Positions 1 through 8,725 of a stretch of 64,000 nucleotides of DNA are shown here, one piece after another. The stretch covers positions 24,566,945 to 24,630,944 of the forward strand of contig OY294049.1 of the NCBI GenBank assembly GCA_958510825.1, read 5' to 3'. The position numbers and the translations under genes are program-made. Under the pieces are notes generated by a model that did no database searches, was not told the DNA's origin, and saw nothing but the letters and a program-made list of their open reading frames with translations. Positions within the stretch are counted from its first letter, which is position 1. Each line of letters opens with the position of its first letter. Origin of the DNA: Brachypterus glaber (Eukaryota > Arthropoda > Insecta > Coleoptera > Kateretidae).

Positions 1-50
1 ACCTGATTATGACAATTACCTGATTATGACAATTACCTGTTTATGACACA
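1..50. repeat. 17-bp tandem repeat at window edge
   Basis: Three head-to-tail copies of a 17-bp unit beginning ACCTGATTATGACAATT, the third slightly diverged. The array is cut by the window start, so its full length is unknown. Confidence 0.7.
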
Positions 51-286
51 CACCGATAAAGTCCCAAAATTATGTTCTACATAAGAGTAGGCGGATGATA
101 CACGTAGTTATCAAGCTTAGCTATTGTTAATTATCAAGTAGTATTTCAAATGATTTACATAAAGTATTGTATTTTTTTGTTGATTTATTAAATAAAATAT
201 AGTATATATTTTAGCTATTTAAGTTAAATAGTTATAGAGTTTGGTATAAAAATATTTTTTGTATATTAAATATTTTTATTATTTTT

Positions 287-2321
287 GAAGGGGGCATGTG
301 TAACGACATAAATCGTCACTTTGTAATATAGCAAGGGTTAATTAAACTATTCGTTTACTTACGTTATAATTTAGGTTGATTTTGTATATAAATAGTTACG
401 TACGTACAGAACTATTTTGTATCTGGGACTATTTTGTAGCAGGAACTGAATTCTAACCATATAAGTCTCTATTCCATAGTTCTACCTGAAAATAACATAA
501 AGAAAACATAATTAGAATATGATTTTTAATAATAAAGAATCATATGACTTATTTCTCTATAGTGCATTTGTCTATGGACTTACCTGGTTTTTATATGTTT
601 CAGAGTCTATTGAGGGTTGGATTTCACTGGCTTTCATCTGTAGCTTGTTTCTCCTGGAAAATTTCATATGTTTATTTCTTCGGGATAATCCAGAATTTGT
701 TGAAAATAGTTTGCTGGAACTGCTCACTTAGATTCAGTATTTTGTTTATACTTAGTTCACAGGACACTTAGTATTCTGTTCGTATTTTTATTAGTTTTGC
801 TGATAAACAATAAGTATTGTTTATATTTGTTTCTTAGAGTAATATTTTGAGGTTAGATATCACTAATACAGATTTATTAGGAAACATTCTTTTAATTAGT
901 TATTATTTTTGGTGTCGTTTCAGTTACCTTTATTAGGAATCCTATACGGTAAAACTGTAGTTGATAATGACTTGCATAGATGTCGCTAATAGTTCAGAAA
1001 TAGGATTTTATTTACCTGAAGGGTTCATACCGGTTGATAAGGTCGATTTTCGCTCTTTCTTGATGAACTCTGTACAATGGTGGTCTCATTTTGACGAGTG
1101 TTTATTTTCTGTAATCATCGAAGTAATCCTTCATGTATTTTTATTTAAAGTTAGTGAAAATGAATATTTAAACAATGCTGAAGATATTATAACTGTTATT
1201 TTATACAATTATGCATTTATAACGTTTCGATGGACATCGAAGACTTAGAATGAGACGTAAGTTAAGTTTTTCTGTTTCTTAGAATATTTCTGAGATATAA
1301 TTATTGTTTTAGCACCATTAATTAAGCACCATAAAGCACCATTATTACTACATTAATTAATTACCATTAATTACTCACCATTTCTATACCATTAATATGG
1401 AATTACATTAATTTGGGTTGAAGTTTATTTTGGTATATTTGATATACAAGTTCTCCGCATGGAGTGATGTTCTGTTGGAACATGGTTCTGTATTTTTCGG
1501 CATAGATAAATTCTATATGACCGTCTAGCAGACAATTTTATATTGGACATAATTTTCAAAAGCATATTTAATCCCGGACAACATTTTCAATCGTACATTT
1601 TATCCTGGAAGATAATTTTTCCAAAGTAGATGGGACAGCCTATATTTTTTTTCTTTCATTTGAGAAATGAATTCATCAGCATAGGGGAGACTTGCACAGA
1701 TGGAGACGATGGAATTCATACCTCATGGATTTTGCAGAAACCAGCTAAGTACTCATTCTGAAAACTTTTGAAAGCAATATTTCATATTTTTAAATTCTTT
1801 TATTTCAATATTCTTATAACTGTAAACTTTATCAGATCTGATATAGTATTGATTAATACTATATGCCCTTCTGGCTTTTGTTCATTTTTAGGTACTTATT
1901 TTTTTTAAAACATTTAATCTCATTTATTAATTATTAAATATCATACTTTTGATTAAATGATTTCTAATTTAAGCATGACTTTTATACACTGCAAGAAATG
2001 ATTGTTGTTTACATACATTTCTTGGTGCTTGCTGAACTTCATGTTTTCTTTATACATTTAAGTCGAATGATTTCTGAATTTAGTAATTTTTATTAAGATT
2101 TCTTTAATTATATCTTAATATAATTACACATATTTTTTATATATATTAATACATTACTTGATGTGCTTTCATTAAGTTTATTTATAATAAATTTCTCAAA
2201 TGAATTATCTTATTTTATTTAGGGGTTATATTTTCTCAAACTGAAAAGCTTAAGTATTTACACTAGGTTGTTACTTACCTAAAGGAGTAAAAGCTAAAGT
2301 AACTGGCGCCCCTAACAACAT
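287..2321 (+). mobile_element. Possible LTR-like segment (PPT-like, TATA, PBS-like marks)
   Basis: A purine run (GAAGGGGG, 287-294) is followed by TGTGTAACGAC, which resembles the junction of a polypurine tract and an LTR start. A TATATAAATAG box lies about 90 bp further in (385-395). At 2304 TGGCGCCCC resembles a tRNA primer-binding site. If all three are real, the intervening 2 kb would be a single long LTR, which is unusual. No gag, pol or second LTR is visible, and no TG...CA ends are evident. Two short hydrophobic open frames inside (519-731 and 961-1248) match nothing I recognise. This is a weak call that rests on short motifs only. Confidence 0.22.
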
Positions 2322-2410
2322 TAATCAATTCTTTCTATTTTTCCCTTGCCCATACCCATTGCTCCGCTGTCAAAACTAGCCGTTGGCAGTGAACGTATTA
2401 ATTACGGTAC

Positions 2411-2540
2411 AGAACATATGAACATATGAACATATGAACATATCAGAACATATGAACATATGAACATATGAACATATGAACATATGAACATATGAACATA
2501 TGAAAATATGAAAATATGAACATATGAACATATGAACATT
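2411..2540. repeat. Octamer microsatellite (GAACATAT)n
   Basis: About 16 copies of an 8-bp unit GAACATAT, with a few variants (TCAGAACA, GAAAATAT). Open frames read through it are low-complexity artefacts. Confidence 0.95.
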
Positions 2541-2832
2541 TCAATAGAGCTGTTTGGAATTGGAAAGAAATTAATGTCGAATAAATCTAGAAAAACTGAT
2601 CCAGTTTTCAAAAATAAAACACATCTGGAAATAATGGAAATAGAAAAAAGGTAAAATGCTTTTTTACAACGTCCAGTTATCTTACATAAATATTTTGGAA
2701 AATTAAATATACTTTTCTTGAACGAAAGGTCACTTTCAAAGATAACCTTTTTGCAAGTATATATATTTTGTTATCTAAATAAAATGTTACTATATCTATA
2801 ACAGTGATGCACTGTTTTTTAAATAAATTAAT

Positions 2833-2914
2833 ATGGTGCAGTTTACCTTTGTAATACTCGTATGTATTTATTTCTTTGAAGTATTTATGTTGACCCAATG
2901 TGAAGTTATTGAAA
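2833..2914 (+). CDS. Small secreted peptide gene 1, exon 1 (signal peptide)
   Basis: The ATG at 2833 opens a 27-codon exon that encodes a classic signal peptide: a polar start, then a hydrophobic core of about 17 residues, then a short polar stretch containing TQCE, where cleavage is plausible. The exon ends with one base of a split codon before a strong donor (A|GTAAGAAG at 2915). Its counterpart in gene 2 (11129-11204) shares the start MV, the hydrophobic core, the QCE motif, the xxE ending, and the same phase-1 donor. That shared architecture is the main evidence that this is a real exon. Reading past the donor gives a 61-residue open frame that would lack the mature peptide. A TATATATA run lies about 75 bp upstream and might serve as a promoter element, but no transcription start can be fixed. 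Confidence 0.72.
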
Positions 2915-2949
2915 GTAAGAAGAGAACATTAATTTTAATTTTATTTATA

Positions 2950-3935
2950 TACTACTCCAAAAAGTTAAGTGTTTTTGAAGAGCTGTATCTTTGTGAAAAA
3001 TGGATCTTATCAAGATGAAAAAAGAAACATTTTAAAGTTAAGTTAAGTTTTTAGTTTCGAGATCTTTTAGTAGAAATTTTTTTTGAGCTACGGTTGTTAG
3101 GCAAACATAAGGAAGAGCGCGAGACAAACATTTTTCAATTTTTTTTAAGCTTCCGGACTTTTCCATAGACGTCCTTTGGCTCGGAAAAAAAAAATATTTT
3201 TTTTTGTTTTGAAATTTAATCGATTTTTTTTTCTCAAATTTGACTAATGCGAAATTATGAAAAAGTCGAAAAAATTTTTTTTTCATTTTGATGATTACAC
3301 AATGTGTACTAAATACTGTTAAGGAAGAATACACTTGTTCCTTTATTTTTTTGTAATACAGATCAATCGGTCCGGAAAAACGGTTCGATGGACAAATTTG
3401 AAAGTTCACAGGGCTATTGGTGGTATATTAAGCACTAAAAAAAAACTTGGCAAGATTAGTTTTTCCATCAACATTTGTAAAGTAGCGGTAAATTTACTAA
3501 AAATCATAAAAAGTATTTTTTTTTGTATTTTTTTCAAATTAATGTTGAGGGTGATTTTTTTTTGTAATCATAGAAGGTTTTTGTAGGGTATTTATTTAAG
3601 TTTTTAAAGCTGCCCTCATTGGTTGCTGAGATTGATGAACTTAGACAAAAGGAATGGATATCAGAGCAAAAAACTGACGTAGAGAGACCAAAAAAATGTA
3701 TTGGTTTATCTGAGCCCAGGGACCCATAAAAAAAATGTAAAATTTTTGTCTGGCGCTATTTCTTGTAATTGCGCGATAACTTTAGCTCACAAAAATTTTC
3801 TGCCAAAAGATCTTGAAGCTTGAAGCTTTAAAATGCTTTTTTGCCATCTTTATACGACAATTTTTCACAAAGGGGCAGCTCTTCAAAGAACACTAAATAA
3901 AATAAAAAAATGTGTTCCCTTAATTTTTGGAGTGC
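2950..3935. mobile_element. Foldback element in intron 1 of gene 1
   Basis: The arms at about 2950-3090 and 3790-3935 are imperfect inverted copies of each other, with ends ACTCCAAAAAGTTAAG and CTTAATTTTTGGAGT. The element begins only about 36 bp after the exon 1 donor. The interior is A/T homopolymer-rich with no credible coding sequence. No transposase was seen, so it looks non-autonomous. Confidence 0.65.
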
Positions 3936-3999
3936 TTATTACCTTCCCCTAGGAATATTGCGTCAATAAATTTTTTTAATTTTGCTTTAATTTTCTCCT

Positions 4000-4676
4000 C
4001 GTTTTATACAAAGTCCAAAAATATGAAAAAAAGTTTCTATAAAGGGTGGTCCGAAAATGAGCCTTAAGGGGGCTACGGCTCTTTTTATATAACATATTGA
4101 ATGGAGAACAAATAACAGCATCGATAAAATTTTAATGCTGCAGGGCGATTCTTTATTTAAAACTGAGCACAAAAGTATTCTTCACAAAAACACCTTAATT
4201 TAATATTAAAGGAGTAATAGCCTTTTAAAAAGTAACGTTTTTGGTGGCACAAAATGTTACTTCCTCTTAATTGCATTTTTTTTATGGTTGATCCTACAGT
4301 GTTACACTATATGACATTTTTTATGTATTTTTACTCAAGAAATCTATATTTTTTACAAAAAGTCCAAAAAGGGCAAAAATGTGTTAAGCCTCACATATTT
4401 TGTCCGTCTAGGCACGCCTCTGGATAAATTCAAAAAAATAAATTAGCATAAACTTATTGCCCGTATTAATACTAGTATTAATGCAAAAGCTCGTCCGTCT
4501 AGCTTAAAGGGTACCAGAGTTATTAATTAAAAACCTTATTTTTATTATAATTTTAAAGGGCCGTAGCTCCCTTAGGGCTCATTTCCGGGCCAACCTTTAT
4601 AGGACCTTTTTTGATAATTTTGGATGTAGAATCACTTCTTAAATTTTGGCATGACAGTTATTGATCACCCTGTATA
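4000..4676. mobile_element. Inverted-repeat element of the CCCTGTATA-ended family
   Basis: The left arm (about 4012-4090) and right arm (about 4555-4676) are inverted copies containing GGTGGTCCGAAAATGAGCC and its complement, and the right end reads CACCCTGTATA. The same arm sequence occurs in the better preserved copy at 30516-31665. The left terminus is degraded. Confidence 0.6.
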
Positions 4677-4762
4677 CATATTGATTTTTTTTCTGTAAAA
4701 CAGATATTTTTTAGCTACAAGGAACAAAAGTTATATTATAGTTCCGCTATAATTATAATTAT

Positions 4763-4782
4763 AAGCAGATAATTATCTGCTT
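4763..4782. repeat. 20-bp perfect palindrome
   Basis: AAGCAGATAATTATCTGCTT is identical to its reverse complement. It sits in an AT-rich stretch just upstream of a palindromic MITE. No function is apparent. Confidence 0.8.
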
Positions 4783-4794
4783 TATGAATTATAT

Positions 4795-4926
4795 ATATGG
4801 CTTGGTTCTAAAAGGACCAATGTCACTTTGTCAATAGCAGCCTTTTCATAATATTACACCAGAGTTGACGTGAAAATGCTGCTATTGACAAACTGACATT
4901 GGCCCTTTTAGAACCAAGCCATAGAT
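4795..4926. mobile_element. Palindromic MITE, about 130 bp
   Basis: Two arms of about 52 bp, near-perfect inverted copies beginning ATATGGCTTGGTTCTAAAAG, flank a spacer of about 25 bp. This is the structure of a minimal foldback MITE. It has no coding capacity. Confidence 0.85.
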
Positions 4927-5134
4927 ATAGTAGCATAGTTTTTCAAAATTTAAAGTTTTAATTAATAAATCTGGAAAAATTTGTCATAAAATCCGGTTCA
5001 TAATTTAATATATTTATTTATTTAATTTATTTGTAGTCTTTTTGTGACCTAATTGGATAGATAGATAGATAGACATTGTTTCCGAAATTTTTACAATTTC
5101 ATAACAAGATGCTCAGTTCTATTTTATTCCTAAC

Positions 5135-5160
5135 TATCAGTACGTCATGACGTACTGATA
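5135..5160. repeat. 26-bp perfect palindrome
   Basis: A self-complementary 26-bp sequence centred on ACGTCATGACGT, followed by CTGACGCGTCAG. It lies about 90 bp before the Penelope-like element. It contains the CRE-like core TGACGT on both strands, but that is probably a consequence of the palindrome. Confidence 0.85.
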
Positions 5161-5376
5161 CTGACGCGTCAGGAAAAAAATATCAGAAATAATTACCTAT
5201 TAAAATAAGTTTGTGTAGTGAAGGGACAAAAAGAAGTAACATTATTATAGTTTTTAGATTTTAAGCTTTCACGGCCATTAAGATATAAAGAACTTTCACT
5301 TTCGGGTTTACAAATATTTCATCACGTTAAGACTATTGCTGCCAATCGAATATATCGTAGAGCAGGAGAAGCCCTG

Positions 5377-7146
5377 GTGCAAGAAAGGATAAATGAAGAT
5401 AAAAGGAAGCTAGACAACGTATCAGACCAACTGTACCGCTTGCATCAGAAACTGGGTAAGACAATTGATTTTGATTTATTTCATGTACTAGATACTATAA
5501 CTTATGAACACGCTCATGCTATTGGTGTTAAAGTCTCAGAAATCCAAAAGAAAAAGTGTTCTTCTTTGGATAGTAAAGAGAAACCTCCAGTAAATTCAAA
5601 CACTGTTGTTAATTTGTCAAAGACAAACTTAACAGAATGTGAGATCTCTTTGCTGTCCAAAGGACATAACTTTGCCATTACACCTAGGACAGTACCAACA
5701 AACGAAATAATTTCTATAGTGGAGTCTTCCTTGTCTTCATTACCCCCGGTAGATGCAGAGATAGTACGTTATGAAACGGCTAAGATTCTGAAAAAGTCAA
5801 AACCACCTAAGTCTAACCTGACAAGGGAGGAATATTTAGCTTTAAAGAATCTTAATCGAAATGACGATATTATTGTTGTGCCTGCTGATAAGGGTAATGC
5901 CACTGTGGTGATGGACAAACTTGACTATTTTAACAAAATAACGGAACTCATAGACAATGACACATACGAAAAACTCGAGACCGATCCTACTGGAAAATTT
6001 GAACGAAAAATCACACAATTACTTAAACAATCCTCCCTTACACCTCTTGAAATTTATAATCTAACCCCCCGAGACTCCCGCGTACCAAAATTATATGGTT
6101 TACCTAAAATTCACAAGGACGGTGCCCCTCTTAGACCAATTGTCAGCACAATAGGTTCCCCTACGTATAAACTTGCCAAACACCTTGCCCAAATCTTAAA
6201 TCAGTTAGTTGGAAAAACGAGGTCTTATGTAAAAAATTCCACACACTTTGTACAAACCTTATCGACAGTGATCCTGGACCCCTCGGACATAATGGTTAGT
6301 TTCGACGTAGAATCTCTATTTACTAACGTTCCCGTTCCCGATACAATAAATATTATACGAGACCTACTTAGAACTGGAAATCTTGACCCTAAGTTATGTA
6401 AATTATTTGAAGCTTGTCTGACATCTACATATTTTCTGATACAGGGAGAGTTCTATGAACAAGTGTCAGGCGCCGCAATGGGATCCCCATTATCACCCCC
6501 TGCGGCCAATGCTTTCATGGAATACTTCGAGAAAAAAGCTATTGAGTCATTTCCATTAAAACCTAAAATTTGGCGCAGATACGTAGACGATGTCTATGCT
6601 ATTTGGCCCCATGGCATGGAAAGCCTTCAAGGTTTTCTAAATCACCTCAATTCCCAACATAAATCTATACGGTTTACGATGGAAATTGAGAACAACGGAT
6701 CACTTCCCTTTTTGGACGTTTTGGTTTGGTTACAAAACGGAAAATGGCTCAATAGGACACTCGGTATACAGGAAGAAAACCCACACCATCCCTCTCAAAA
6801 ACGCTCGGTAGTTAATTCACTTGTTCATAGGGCTTTCATGATTTCAGACAAGAATTCCCTAGACACAGAACTCCTTAAACTAACCAAAGTCTTGACCATG
6901 AACGGTTATACCAAAAAAGACATTAATAAGACCATATACAAATACAGAAATCCCAGACCCAAACAACAGGACAATAGTGACAATGACAGACAGACACAAG
7001 TTATACTTCCCTATGTAAGCGGTATCACGGATAAAATAGGTAAACTTTTGAAGAAGTCAAATATTAAGCCTATATTTCGGTCCAACCAAAAATTAGGTCA
7101 GAAGGCGTATATAAAATACCCTGCTCCTGTGGTACGGTTTACATAG
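5377..7146 (+). CDS. Penelope-like reverse transcriptase (upstream frame)
   Basis: This frame encodes a 589-residue polypeptide with RT motifs in order: PADKGN at about 169-174; YGLPKIHK at 240-247 followed by a PLRPIVS block; motif A with SFDVESLFTNVP (Asp310); motif B AMGSPLSP at about 367-374; motif C YVDD with Asp404-Asp405; and a downstream FLDV block. All RT catalytic aspartates are present. The first codon given is GTG. The frame is open further upstream (to at least 5281) without an obvious ATG, so the true N-terminus is longer. The frame leaves the family pattern near 7095 and ends in a spurious tail, because the GIY-YIG domain continues in another frame. The product would copy element RNA at nicked target DNA. 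Confidence 0.9.
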   Translation: MQERINEDKRKLDNVSDQLYRLHQKLGKTIDFDLFHVLDTITYEHAHAIGVKVSEIQKKKCSSLDSKEKPPVNSNTVVNLSKTNLTECEISLLSKGHNFAITPRTVPTNEIISIVESSLSSLPPVDAEIVRYETAKILKKSKPPKSNLTREEYLALKNLNRNDDIIVVPADKGNATVVMDKLDYFNKITELIDNDTYEKLETDPTGKFERKITQLLKQSSLTPLEIYNLTPRDSRVPKLYGLPKIHKDGAPLRPIVSTIGSPTYKLAKHLAQILNQLVGKTRSYVKNSTHFVQTLSTVILDPSDIMVSFDVESLFTNVPVPDTINIIRDLLRTGNLDPKLCKLFEACLTSTYFLIQGEFYEQVSGAAMGSPLSPPAANAFMEYFEKKAIESFPLKPKIWRRYVDDVYAIWPHGMESLQGFLNHLNSQHKSIRFTMEIENNGSLPFLDVLVWLQNGKWLNRTLGIQEENPHHPSQKRSVVNSLVHRAFMISDKNSLDTELLKLTKVLTMNGYTKKDINKTIYKYRNPRPKQQDNSDNDRQTQVILPYVSGITDKIGKLLKKSNIKPIFRSNQKLGQKAYIKYPAPVVRFT

Positions 7147-7433
7147 GTGAAACTAAGAGAAAAATTTCTACAAGACTTCAAGAGCATGAGCGCAATATAA
7201 GAAAGAAACAAATTTCCTTATCGGCAGTAGCCAAACATGTACATGAAACAGGTCATAAAATCAATTTGTCTGAAACAAAACAAATATTAACAGAAAACAG
7301 AAAAATGCCAAGGAAGATACGGGAATCGATAGAAATCATCAAGCATCCTAACAATATCAATCGGGACACTGGTTACCACTTACCTGCAATATGGAAGTCT
7401 CTGATAGGAAAAAACCTCGTCACGGGTGAATAA
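7098..7433 (+). pseudogene. Penelope GIY-YIG endonuclease domain, frameshifted from RT
   Basis: In the frame -1 relative to the RT, the sequence reads GVYKIPCSCGTVYIGETKR, the PLE-type GIY-YIG core with its preceding Cys pair. It is followed by a conserved Arg and His (RLQEH), then KHVHETGHKI and a downstream acidic residue within RKIRESIE, and stops with TAA at 7431-7433. The RT and nuclease frames must join between about 7085 and 7100, so a one-base deletion (or two-base gain) has split the single PLE polypeptide. This single lesion is probably enough to inactivate this copy unless there is frameshifting. Otherwise the domain looks complete. Confidence 0.85.
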
Positions 7434-7487
7434 CCACAACTCGTCATAAATAGTGACACAAGTTGATTCGAAACTTAGTTTCAGATT

Positions 7488-7535
7488 AATCCCTGAAGAT
7501 GTCTCTAGTAGTAAGAGACGAAACGTCGGAAAGTG
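7488..7535 (+). ncRNA. Hammerhead-ribozyme-like motif at PLE 3' end
   Basis: CTGAAGA (7493-7499) fits the hammerhead core CUGANGA. It is followed by a perfect 5-bp stem (GTCTC/GAGAC, 7501-7505 with 7515-7519), then GAAA (7520-7523) and CGTC. TCC before the core can pair with GGA after GTC as a short stem I. One extra base (7500) lies between the core and stem II, and stem I is short, so activity is doubtful. Hammerhead motifs are known in Penelope-like elements. The remnant at 60395-60535 carries a related structure. Confidence 0.45.
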
Positions 7536-7741
7536 AAAATCCATTAACACGGTCTAAACCCGAAAGTGAAAGTTCTTTATATTATTATAGTTACTTATTT
7601 TGGATGAATGACCTTAGTATGGTGTTTTATATCATATTTGACTGTTAAAAACAAATAAAAGTAAAAATTTAGAACACATTCTCTTCTTTACATATTTATT
7701 TATTCTAAAATATATATTTACTTATTTCATGAATTTTTTAG

Positions 7742-7780
7742 GTGTCGATAATAGAAATATAGTAGAAGCAAAAGATATAA
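7742..7780 (+). CDS. Secreted peptide gene 1, probable 39-nt mini-exon 2
   Basis: A polypyrimidine-rich acceptor (ATTTTTTAG at 7733-7741) precedes 39 nt, which are followed by a donor identical in form to exon 1's (A|GTAAG at 7781). Both boundaries are phase 1, so inclusion adds 13 residues without changing the frame. The encoded start, VDNRNIV after the split Ser codon, matches the beginning of the terminal exons of gene 1 (IGNRYLMV) and gene 2 (IDDRNMV). The mini-exon therefore looks like a duplicated terminal exon that lost its cysteine part. If the donor is skipped, translation ends at TAG 7801-7803 with no cysteines. Real use needs RNA evidence. Confidence 0.5.
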
Positions 7781-7864
7781 GTAAGAAAAATATAAATGAA
7801 TAGACAAAACAGAACAAAATAGTAAAAATCTCAGAATATTGACGTTTTCAAAAGAAAGAAGACT

Positions 7865-7899
7865 ATTATAATAATAATAATAATTATTATTGTTTTTAC

Positions 7900-7967
<68 letters not shown>

Positions 7968-7968
7968 G
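7865..7968. repeat. (ATT)n microsatellite in gene 1 intron 2
   Basis: About 100 bp of AAT/ATT triplets, with an AT-rich interruption near 7892. Polymerase-slippage origin. Confidence 0.95.
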
Positions 7969-7982
7969 ATATAGTTTTAATA

Positions 7983-8518
7983 ACACAGCCACATAAAAAA
8001 GGTCAAATACTCTTTTCGAAACCATTGTATTCCTATGTATTTTGAAGTGTTGAATCCGAACTTGATGTCAAAATAGCACCTCATACGATTAGTTTGCTAG
8101 ATATCCTTAAAAACCGTAATTTTATAGTATGGAAATAAAATTTTTTGAGGTGCTGTTTTGACTTCAAATTCAAGTTCAGTGCTCAAAATACATAGGTCTC
8201 CAAAAAAGTTTTTGACCTTTTTTTTAGTTTCTGTGGCACCACATGCAGCCACAAAAAAAAGGTCAAGAATCATTATATTGCTATGTATTTGAGGCGCTGA
8301 ACCCGAATTTTAGGTCAAAACAGCACCTATTCCGATTAGTTTTGGAGATAACCTTAAAAAACATTATTTTCGAGTATACTCGTTATAACATTTTTTGAGG
8401 GTACCTCGAAAACTAATCGATCCTATTTTGACCTCAAATTTGCATTCAACACCTCAAAATATATAGTACTACGATGGGTTCGAAAAGGGTATTTGACCTT
8501 TTTTTTGTGTGGCTGTGT
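7983..8518. mobile_element. MITE with ACACAGCC termini, ending 16 bp before exon 3
   Basis: Terminal inverted repeats ACACAGCCACATAAAAAAGG (left) and its complement (right, ending GGCTGTGT). An internal pair of the same motif around 8206-8265 suggests two half-units or a dimer. The interior repeats the motifs CTATGTATTT, TCAAAACAGCACC and TTTGGAGATA in both orientations. A truncated relative is at about 11392-11460. Its right end lies 16 bp before the exon 3 boundary, so it contributes part of the splice-acceptor region. Confidence 0.8.
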
Positions 8519-8534
8519 AATTTAATTTTTTTAG

Positions 8535-8644
8535 GTATCGGAAATAGATATCTAATGGTAATTCCACGGAAACTAGAATGTAAAGCCGGTGAACGTTATC
8601 TAAAGGGGAAATGTCGACGTATAAGAAAACAAAAAACCAAATAG
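8535..8644 (+). CDS. Secreted peptide gene 1, terminal exon (C-x10-C cationic peptide)
   Basis: The acceptor TTTTTTTAG precedes 8535. The exon completes the phase-1 Ser codon and encodes 35 further residues to TAG at 8642-8644. The mature part contains ECKAGERYLKGKCRRI, that is two cysteines ten residues apart, then a strongly basic tail (RKQKTK). Gene 2's terminal exon aligns along its whole length, with CKA-ER--GKCR-I conserved. AATAAA lies 50 bp after the stop. The predicted product is a secreted precursor of about 63 residues (without exon 2) or 76 (with it): signal peptide, short linker and a one-disulfide basic peptide. The cysteine spacing and Pro-rich approach resemble secapin-type insect peptides. 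That assignment is by pattern, not by search, and function is unknown (defence, protease inhibition or venom-like roles are all possible). Confidence 0.7.
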
Positions 8645-8694
8645 TAACTACTGTTTTTTGATTACGGTCTTTTAAATAGGTAAAGTTGTAGTCC

Positions 8695-8700
8695 AATAAA
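8695..8700 (+). promoter_or_regulatory. Polyadenylation signal of gene 1
   Basis: AATAAA lies 51 bp after the gene 1 stop codon, followed by a T/G-rich stretch (ATGTTGTATAGTGTGTC) typical of a downstream element. Confidence 0.6.
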
Positions 8701-8725
8701 ATGATGTTGTATAGTGTGTCTTGAA

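Larger units (their letters stand above)
5253..7580 (+). mobile_element. Penelope-like retroelement, nearly complete
   Basis: The element spans a reverse transcriptase frame and a GIY-YIG endonuclease frame. A 12-bp direct repeat, ATTATTATAGTT, sits at 5241-5252 and again at 7581-7592 and is the probable target-site duplication. Near both ends lies an inverted pair, AAAGAACTTTCACTTTCGGG (about 5287) and its complement (about 7559). RT plus C-terminal GIY-YIG is diagnostic of Penelope-like elements. It is inserted in intron 1 of secreted peptide gene 1, in the sense orientation. Confidence 0.88.

Noticed and set aside
961..1248. 95-codon open frame
   Set aside because: Moderately balanced composition but no motif, paralogue or splice context; not distinguishable from chance.
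2271..2280. Strong donor-like AGGTAAGTAA on the minus strand
   Set aside because: The adjoining minus-strand frames contain stops and no matching acceptor or exon was found.
2408..2540. Possible CRISPR-like array
   Set aside because: Uninterrupted 8-bp units without spacers; a simple microsatellite in a eukaryotic genome.
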